The translations under genes were made by a program, and so were the position numbers. From an uncultured Elusimicrobia bacterium (GTDB taxonomy: Bacteria; Elusimicrobiota; Elusimicrobia; Elusimicrobiales; Elusimicrobiaceae), in NCBI GenBank assembly GCA_945913025.1, contig CAMECJ010000001.1, positions 62,001 to 126,000 of the forward strand: a DNA stretch of 64,000 bases, in the 5' to 3' direction. The notes below the pieces were generated by a model that had not been told where the DNA came from, ran no database searches, and worked only from the letters and a program-made list of their open reading frames with translations. Shown here in pieces: positions 57,707 through 64,000 of the stretch (position 1 is its first letter; each line of letters begins with the position of its first letter).

Positions 57707-58174
57707 ATGAGCGAAAGCAGCTTTACTTTGCTTCGGGATATTGGTTCTCTTTTATTGGAAAACGGCGAAGAGGTGCGTTTTAGCATTGACGCTTACCGCG
57801 GTTACCGTTATGTATCGGTCCGTCGTTATATTCAAACGGATTCTTTCGCTGGCGCCACGCGCGACGGGATTACGCTTACGCCGGAAATTGTGCAGGTGCT
57901 GGCGCCGCTGGTGGCTGCCTTGCCGGATGATCCTAAACAAATTAAAGACGGTGTGCTTGGAAAATTTGCCAAACGGCCAGGGATTTGCGTGGTGGTTTCG
58001 GTAGGAACTTTCCGCGGACGCAGAGGGGTGGATTTGCGTCAATGGCAAGAGGATACTGTGCGTACAAAAAAAGGCATTTGGATTCCGCTGGAGAAAATTA
58101 AAGATATCAAATTACTCTTTTCCGCTACAAAAGATGCGTTAAATGATGCCCCGCCGGAGTTGGACGAATTTTAA
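57707..58174 (+). CDS. PC4/p15-like protein, apparently two tandem PC4-type units
   Basis: YRGYRYVSVRRYIQTDSFAGATRDGITLTPEIVQVLAPLV and FRGRRGVDLRQWQEDTVRTKKGIWIPLEKIKDI. Confidence 0.65.
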   Translation: MSESSFTLLRDIGSLLLENGEEVRFSIDAYRGYRYVSVRRYIQTDSFAGATRDGITLTPEIVQVLAPLVAALPDDPKQIKDGVLGKFAKRPGICVVVSVGTFRGRRGVDLRQWQEDTVRTKKGIWIPLEKIKDIKLLFSATKDALNDAPPELDEF

Positions 58175-58318
58175 TGCTTTTGTATATTTTCCCCGCCGAC
58201 AGGCGGGGTTTTCATTTGCAGAAAAAGACTTGATGGAGCAGGGGCTCGCAGCAGTTTGCAGAATTTTATTTTTTATTAAAATCGGTGGATTCTGAAATCA
58301 TACGGACCGCGTACAAAT

Positions 58319-58350
58319 AAAAAAAACCCCAGCTAAAACTGGGGCTTTTG
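58319..58350 (-). terminator. Rho-independent terminator
   Basis: AAAAAAAACCCCAGCTAAAACTGGGGCTTTT. Confidence 0.7.
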
Positions 58351-58387
58351 AAAAGCGGGCCGCCGTTAGAGGCCTTCCAATCAGCGG

Positions 58388-59947
58388 CTAATTTTCTTTC
58401 CCGTCTTTTTTATTTTCAATGACGCGGTTTTCAATCAGCATTTCTTTAGCGTTTCTGAATACCTCGTCCGCGTGAATGTCCTTCATACATTTAAAGTGGC
58501 CCAGGGGGCATTTCTTCCCCCCGTGCAACGCACACGGACGGCAAGCAAGGTCTTTCACTTCTACCACCCGATGGCCTTCCCCATACGGGAAAAATCCCAA
58601 TTCGCGCGTGGTGGGGCCGAATATGGCCAACGTCGGTACGTCGAACGCGGTGGCGATGTGCATCGGGCCGGAATCGTTGGTAATGAAGAGTTTAAAATGC
58701 TGCATAAGGGCCATTAAATCGGCCAGACTCGTTTTTCCGCACAGATTGGCGGCGTGTCCTTGGGATAACTGGCAGATTTTTTCTCCTAAATCCGCGTCCT
58801 TTTTTCCCCCTCCCACCAGCACGGCCTGTACGCCCAGTTCCGTTTGCAGGCGGCTGATGAGCTGGACAAAATAGTCCATTGGCCAGCATTTGGTCGGCCA
58901 CGCGCTTCCGGCGTGAATGCCGACGAGCGTTTTGCCTTCTAGATTAAAATCTTTCATTAAGCGTGCCACATTTTCTTCAGCCGTGGTCGTATAACGCATA
59001 TTCAGTTTTTCAGCCGTAAATTTTTCTTTAACAATACCCTGTAATAAGGAAAGATTGCGCTCCGCATCGTGAATCATCCACGAGAACGGTACTGTTTTGG
59101 TATATAAAAACCACCCCTCGCTGGAGGTAAACCCAATACGCACCGGCACGCGCGAAAGCCACGCAATCAATGCGCTTCTAAAACTGCGGTGGGGTACAAG
59201 CAAGATATCCACACCTGCTTTACGGATGGCTTTGGCGGTTTTCCAAACGCCGAAGATTTTGTTCCATCCTGTTTTTTCGTTTAGAATAATTTCGGAAACT
59301 TCTTTCATCGGACGGAAAATATCTTCTGTCTGGGGGCGGGTAATCACCACGATTTTTGCGTCCGGAAATAGTTTGGCCGTTTTGCGCACCAACGGAGTAG
59401 TCAGCACGCTGTCGCCAATAAACGATGTTTGGAAAATGCCTATTTTATTTACCTTTTTTCCGCTTTCTTCCACGTTTTTGTAGGCCCAGTCGCCCAGTTT
59501 CGGCGTTTTATATTTTATTGGAATGTTCCACTCTTTTAACGCCTCAAGATATTTTTCAAGCGTATGTTTTTCAAGCACAGGAGAGGTTTTTCGAAAACGC
59601 ACGTATAAGCGTCGGGCGACGGAGTTCTTGTCATAACGGACGCGGTTGGGAATACGGCTGAAAAAACCGAACAGTATACTTTTTAGCGTGGCGTGCAAGT
59701 CCAAGAAATGTGTGAAATGCCCCGCGCGGATTTGGCGGATATTGCCCAATAAACCTTTTTTTGCCACCATAATTTCATCAATGTCCGGATGTCCGGCCAA
59801 TACATCTGCAAATTGCGGTTTGACAAGCAGGGTAATATGTGCGCCAGGCCACGCGGCTTTGATGTTTTTATAGACGGGAGAGGATAATACAATATCGCCC
59901 AGCGAGGATAAGCGTACAACTAAAATTTTAGGCTGTTTTTCGTTCAT
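58388..59947 (-). CDS. Glycosyltransferase family 9 (LPS heptosyltransferase-like)
   Basis: KILVVRLSSLGDIVLSSPVYKNIKAAWPGAHITLLVKPQF; VGIHAGSAWPTKCWPMDYFVQLI; FITNDSGPMHIATAFDVPTLAIFGPT. Confidence 0.93.
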   Translation of the reverse strand: MNEKQPKILVVRLSSLGDIVLSSPVYKNIKAAWPGAHITLLVKPQFADVLAGHPDIDEIMVAKKGLLGNIRQIRAGHFTHFLDLHATLKSILFGFFSRIPNRVRYDKNSVARRLYVRFRKTSPVLEKHTLEKYLEALKEWNIPIKYKTPKLGDWAYKNVEESGKKVNKIGIFQTSFIGDSVLTTPLVRKTAKLFPDAKIVVITRPQTEDIFRPMKEVSEIILNEKTGWNKIFGVWKTAKAIRKAGVDILLVPHRSFRSALIAWLSRVPVRIGFTSSEGWFLYTKTVPFSWMIHDAERNLSLLQGIVKEKFTAEKLNMRYTTTAEENVARLMKDFNLEGKTLVGIHAGSAWPTKCWPMDYFVQLISRLQTELGVQAVLVGGGKKDADLGEKICQLSQGHAANLCGKTSLADLMALMQHFKLFITNDSGPMHIATAFDVPTLAIFGPTTRELGFFPYGEGHRVVEVKDLACRPCALHGGKKCPLGHFKCMKDIHADEVFRNAKEMLIENRVIENKKDGKEN

Positions 59948-61208
59948 AAGTTTTCACCACTTCCATAATTTTGTCGGTAGCTCCTTTAAAGCTCAATGCG
60001 GTTTTACGCGCATTTTGGGACATATTTTCCAACTGGGCCGGATCGGCCGTAAGACGCAGAACCGTCTCTTTAAAATTGTTTTCATTCACGAGTACGCCGC
60101 CGGCCGACTCCAACAACGCCAGTGCGGTAAGCGGCGCATTGTAAAAATGTTTGCCGAATAAAACGGTTTTACTGAGAATGGCGGGTTCCAGCAGGTTATG
60201 CGCCCCCCGAGGAGCAACCGAACCGCCCACAAACGTCAGCGCGGCGCGCGCGTAGAGCGATTGCAAAAGGCCCATTACGTCGGCGCAGAGAATATCGGTT
60301 TTTTTATCAAAATTTTCTTCGCTGACAAACGCGTAATGCAGGCCACTTTGGCGCAGTGTGTCTGCAATTTCAGTGCGCCGTTCCAGATGGCGCGGCGCAA
60401 AAATGATTTTGATTCCTTTTTTGATTAAGTCCGGCGCGGCGCGCAGCAGCATTGTTTCTTCGACGGGGTGCGTGCTGCCCATTACTAAAATCGGTTTCCC
60501 GTTCCACCCCAGTGCCGTAAGCAGACGGTCAACTTCGGCGAGTTTGGCGGGGCTGTCGCTCAGGGTATCGTACTTGACGTTGCCGCAAACATAGATATTT
60601 TCTTTTTTAATTCCCAATCTTTCATATCGTTCCGCCGCCGCTTGGGTATGGAGCGCGGCAAAACGTAAAGACCCGAGCACGCGCTTAAAAAGCGGTTTGA
60701 CTAACGCGTATGCCCGCGCGGACTTGGCGGAAATACGGCCATTAATCAGGGCGGCGGGTACGCCGGCTTGGCGGGCGGTTTCCAACATATTGGGCCAAAT
60801 TTCACGTTCCACCACAAACAGGCGGTAAGGCTTGGCGATACGCAGAAAGCGTTTGCATGAAGGATAAAAATCAAGAGGAGCTAATATGGCACGGGTAATT
60901 TGCGGGTTTTTTAAGGCGGTGTCTTTACCGGCCTGGGTGGAGGTGGTAACGATGATATCTTTGCCGTAAAATTCTTTTAACTGGGAAATAATCCCTTTCA
61001 TAGACATTACTTCCCCCACACTTGCACAATGCAGCCAAACGGCGTTTTGGGGGATTTCTCCCTCTTTTTCCAGCCCGAACCGCTCTCGCAGTTCTTGGGA
61101 AAGGTGTTTTAAGAGTCCGCGCCGGCCCGAAAACAAAAAGCCGAACATTACGCCCAAGGCGGCCAAAGGAAAAAACAAATTGGTTAGAATCAGTAAAATA
61201 AGTCCCAT
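59928..61208 (-). CDS. kdtA/waaA: 3-deoxy-D-manno-octulosonic acid (Kdo) transferase
   Basis: VWLHCASVGEVMS; FVVEREIWPNMLETARQAGVPAALINGRIS; FVGGSVAPRGAHNLLEPA. Confidence 0.95.
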   Translation of the reverse strand: MGLILLILTNLFFPLAALGVMFGFLFSGRRGLLKHLSQELRERFGLEKEGEIPQNAVWLHCASVGEVMSMKGIISQLKEFYGKDIIVTTSTQAGKDTALKNPQITRAILAPLDFYPSCKRFLRIAKPYRLFVVEREIWPNMLETARQAGVPAALINGRISAKSARAYALVKPLFKRVLGSLRFAALHTQAAAERYERLGIKKENIYVCGNVKYDTLSDSPAKLAEVDRLLTALGWNGKPILVMGSTHPVEETMLLRAAPDLIKKGIKIIFAPRHLERRTEIADTLRQSGLHYAFVSEENFDKKTDILCADVMGLLQSLYARAALTFVGGSVAPRGAHNLLEPAILSKTVLFGKHFYNAPLTALALLESAGGVLVNENNFKETVLRLTADPAQLENMSQNARKTALSFKGATDKIMEVVKTYERKTA

Positions 61209-61340
61209 ATACTCATTATATGATATTTAGCGCACGGCGGGCGGCAATTTCGGGGGGCTGCACGGCGGGGAACTTCCGCTATAAATGAAACTCCCCCGCC
61301 GCGTGGAGCGTCCGGAGGAGTTAAAGCAAAAGGAAGCGTC

Positions 61341-63545
61341 TTATTTATCGGCGGAATCGTCCTTCTTTTTGAACAGGCTGCCAATTCCTTTTAACGTATC
61401 TTTAGCAGCGTTTACGGTTCCTTTTACCGCATCCACGCCCGCATCGGTTACTTTGCCGGCGGTTTTAACGGCTCCGTTGGCGACGGATCCCGCCGTTTGC
61501 GTGGTACCGGATATTACTTTTGTCGGCGTTTTATGGTTAAGGATTCCCCCCAGCACCGAACCTACGGTATTGAGCATATCCAGTTTACCGCTGGGATTAT
61601 CCATTGTTCCGCCGATTTTGATGACAATGGGAGTTTGACTCGTCAGTACAGTGGCAGAAACTTTCATATCCAGTTTATTGGTGTGGAAATTGATGTTTCC
61701 GTTACCGTTGATATTCGTCAGTTTGGATTCCAGCACCGTTTTATCCAAGTTCATCACGCCGTTGGTGAAGGTATATACTCCCTCTGCCTTAGAATAGGCG
61801 ATTTCGCCTTTTTGGGCGCTGTTTTCAGCAGGGAAGAGATCGATGTTTAACACGCCGGTTACTTTGCGGATAATAGTAATGGGCAGCAGCAGAATTTTGA
61901 CAATTTTATTTTCTTTTACGAAAGAATCAATATCCGTTACTGCGCCGGATTGTAACACAAACGACACGGAACCGTTTGTTTGGGTCATAGAAGGCGTGAC
62001 GCCGCTCAGCGAGGCTGCGGCCTCAAAGCCGTCCGCGCGGAAATACGGCACGCGGATTTCGCCCACTTTTACGTCGGCCTTTATGTTCATTTTCGTTTCG
62101 GGGCCGGAAGTGGCGGTTTGCTGCTGGGCCGGTTTATCCGTTTGCGTTTCTTCTTCCTGCGCAGCGTTCTTAGGGAAAGAGTCAAGAATTAGTTTCTCCA
62201 AATCCAGTTTGAATATAATATTCATTACGTCTTTGATGTTTTTATACGAAAAAGACGTGGTAAATTTTTCTCCGTTTAAACGGCCCGTCAGTTTATCGCA
62301 GGAAATGTCATTCACGGAGGCGACTTTAATTACGCCGTTTGTTTCCGACAGCGTAACAGGCTCGTACAAGGCACTTACATTGGAAAGCGTTACTGTACCG
62401 CTTACGTCTTGTCCATTCAGCTTGTCGGTGGCTTTGAATGAGCCGGAAATGACGCCCGCAGGATTAAATCCGTTTGCGACGTCGGTCATTTGAACGAGTT
62501 GTTTTAAGTCCGCTTTCAAGTTTGCACTTACGTTATACGCCGGCGAAGCGGAACCCCAGCCGACGGTACCTTTGGCGGTAAGTCCGCTGTCCTGCACACT
62601 TAAGGCAATGTTTTGGAGGACGGCGGAAGAATTTTCCAGATCGGCCGCGGCCTGCACGCTCATATTGATAACGGGCAGCGAAAAATTCGGCAAATCGGGT
62701 AAAAAATCCGCAAAAATAGTGTGGTTGAGGCCGCTGAGCGTGCCGGAAAAATCAGCCAGCGGAGCGGTAAAATCTTTCATTCCGCCCTTTAATTGGAACT
62801 TGACGGTTTTGTAAGAAGCGGAAAGATTATTCAGCGTTACATAAGCGTTTTTAAGTTCCAAATTCGCCAGAAATACGCGCAGGGCAAGATGTATGGGAAC
62901 GGAAACTGCGGGACCGTTTTGCTGTTGAAATTCCGTAGTAAACGTGATTTTGGCGTCAAAGGGATTATCCAAATCAAATCCGTTGATGTCCACATTTAAA
63001 TGTTCCAGGCCTGCGGTCATACCGGTTTGTAAATCTTTATAGGAGAAATTACAGTCGGTTACGGCGATTTTTTCTGCCGTCAGCACGAACGCGGACGCGG
63101 ACGCTTCGGCCGCTTCCGGTTGGGCATTTTGCGGCGCAGGTTCTGCGCTGTCTGCGGGAATCAGGCTGTCAAAATTAAATGAGCCGTCTTTTTGTTTGAT
63201 GACGTTAACGTCTAATCCGTTTACGGTAACGGCGGCGATTTCCACCCGCTTTTTTAAGAGCGGCATCAGCGCCACCTTAACGGACAGTTTATCCGCTTTT
63301 ACGAAGGTACCTGCTTGGAACGAGTGATCTTCGGACAGCGCAAAATTCTCCAGCGTTACGCCGATGATATTGAAAGATATCCCGTCGAACGCAATTTCAC
63401 GGTGCAGCGTGTTTTTTGCATAATCAAGCGCCATCGCCTTGATTTTTTCGGGCGGAAACATCATCCGCAGGGCTGCCAGTGCGGCTACCCCCAACACCGC
63501 CAATACAAGGACGGTTTTTAACAGCAGTTTAAACAATTTTTTCAT
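61341..63545 (-). CDS. AsmA-family protein
   Basis: N-terminal TM anchor LLLKTVLVLAVLGVAALAALRMMFPPEKIKAMALDYAKNTLHREIAFDGISFNIIG; long beta-rich body. Confidence 0.85.
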   Translation of the reverse strand: MKKLFKLLLKTVLVLAVLGVAALAALRMMFPPEKIKAMALDYAKNTLHREIAFDGISFNIIGVTLENFALSEDHSFQAGTFVKADKLSVKVALMPLLKKRVEIAAVTVNGLDVNVIKQKDGSFNFDSLIPADSAEPAPQNAQPEAAEASASAFVLTAEKIAVTDCNFSYKDLQTGMTAGLEHLNVDINGFDLDNPFDAKITFTTEFQQQNGPAVSVPIHLALRVFLANLELKNAYVTLNNLSASYKTVKFQLKGGMKDFTAPLADFSGTLSGLNHTIFADFLPDLPNFSLPVINMSVQAAADLENSSAVLQNIALSVQDSGLTAKGTVGWGSASPAYNVSANLKADLKQLVQMTDVANGFNPAGVISGSFKATDKLNGQDVSGTVTLSNVSALYEPVTLSETNGVIKVASVNDISCDKLTGRLNGEKFTTSFSYKNIKDVMNIIFKLDLEKLILDSFPKNAAQEEETQTDKPAQQQTATSGPETKMNIKADVKVGEIRVPYFRADGFEAAASLSGVTPSMTQTNGSVSFVLQSGAVTDIDSFVKENKIVKILLLPITIIRKVTGVLNIDLFPAENSAQKGEIAYSKAEGVYTFTNGVMNLDKTVLESKLTNINGNGNINFHTNKLDMKVSATVLTSQTPIVIKIGGTMDNPSGKLDMLNTVGSVLGGILNHKTPTKVISGTTQTAGSVANGAVKTAGKVTDAGVDAVKGTVNAAKDTLKGIGSLFKKKDDSADK

Positions 63546-63594
63546 ATTCTTACTTTATCACTGCGGTACAATTTTGTCCATCCCGCAAAAGAGG

Positions 63595-63912
63595 TTATTT
63601 TTCCTCTTCGTCTTTTGTGTGAATCACTTCCGCCTCAATAATTTCTTCCGGCGAGGCAGGTTGTCCGCGGAAACGTTGAATATCATTATGCACAAGAGAA
63701 AGTACAAACAGGATAAATGCTCCATCGTCGGCTATGCCCAACAGCGGCAATACGTCCGGCAGAAGGTCAATCGGACTAATGACGTAAACCAGGCATAAAA
63801 TAATCCAAAACAGCGTGATCCACGGCATTTTAAATTTCCCGAGCAAAACATTCCACATCATCGGGAAAAAATACGTAAAATCCGTCAACAGTTCAAGCGG
63901 ATTAAATTTCAC
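63595..63912 (-). CDS. DUF1232/YkvA-family membrane protein
   Basis: IVYVISPIDLLPDVLPLLGIADDGAFILFVLSLVHNDIQRF-type core (YVISPIDLLPDxxPxxGxxDD). Confidence 0.9.
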   Translation of the reverse strand: MKFNPLELLTDFTYFFPMMWNVLLGKFKMPWITLFWIILCLVYVISPIDLLPDVLPLLGIADDGAFILFVLSLVHNDIQRFRGQPASPEEIIEAEVIHTKDEEEK

Positions 63913-64000
63913 GTTTCACTTCTCCTTGGGGAGCGGTTTGGGTTTTCCCCGTTTCTTTTGCAACGTCCTCGGCGCGCAGGCCCAGCAGGTTTTCGTTGAC
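63902..64000 (-). CDS. C-terminal fragment of a CDS running off the window
   Basis: Open minus frame ...VNENLLGLRAEDVAKETGKTQTAPQGEVKREI* overlapping the start of the YkvA gene. Confidence 0.55.
   Translation of the reverse strand, partial: VNENLLGLRAEDVAKETGKTQTAPQGEVKREI

Noticed and set aside
1-64000. CRISPR array, prophage or known defence island
   Set aside because: No regularly spaced repeats, cas genes or phage structural genes seen; only a solitary methyltransferase and one IS200-type element.

Overview
The 64-kb window looks like a chromosomal segment of a Gram-negative anaerobe. An Elusimicrobium-like lineage is my inference from repeated short type IV pilin genes, a PPi-dependent phosphofructokinase, a FeoA-FeoB fusion and LPS genes; no search was run. 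Contents: three short pilin genes, a SIR2 protein, an orphan TaqI/Eco57I-like methyltransferase, and a surface-polysaccharide locus (~5.5-24.4 kb) whose middle (~7.5-17.3 kb) is visibly AT-rich. Housekeeping genes include pfp, pgk, secG, groESL with CIRCE, pepT, kdtA and feoAB. There is a Ser/Thr kinase/PP2C pair, an IS200/IS605-type transposase, two tRNAs (Arg-TCT, Leu-GAG), and a 56-aa 2x[4Fe-4S] ferredoxin missed by the ORF track. Most interesting signals: (1) a ~220-nt RNA leader upstream of two pilin genes, with pseudoknot topology and several helices supported by compensatory changes between the two copies; (2) a G10 tract that frameshifts one of those pilins, where G9 would restore a full-length protein (phase-variation candidate); (3) a probable C-rich small RNA with its own promoter and terminator at ~34.31-34.42 kb, followed by an array of A/T hairpins and a 118-bp palindrome; (4) an asparagine-synthetase homologue in the polysaccharide island whose glutaminase nucleophile Cys is replaced by Leu. 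All functional calls are from sequence reading only.
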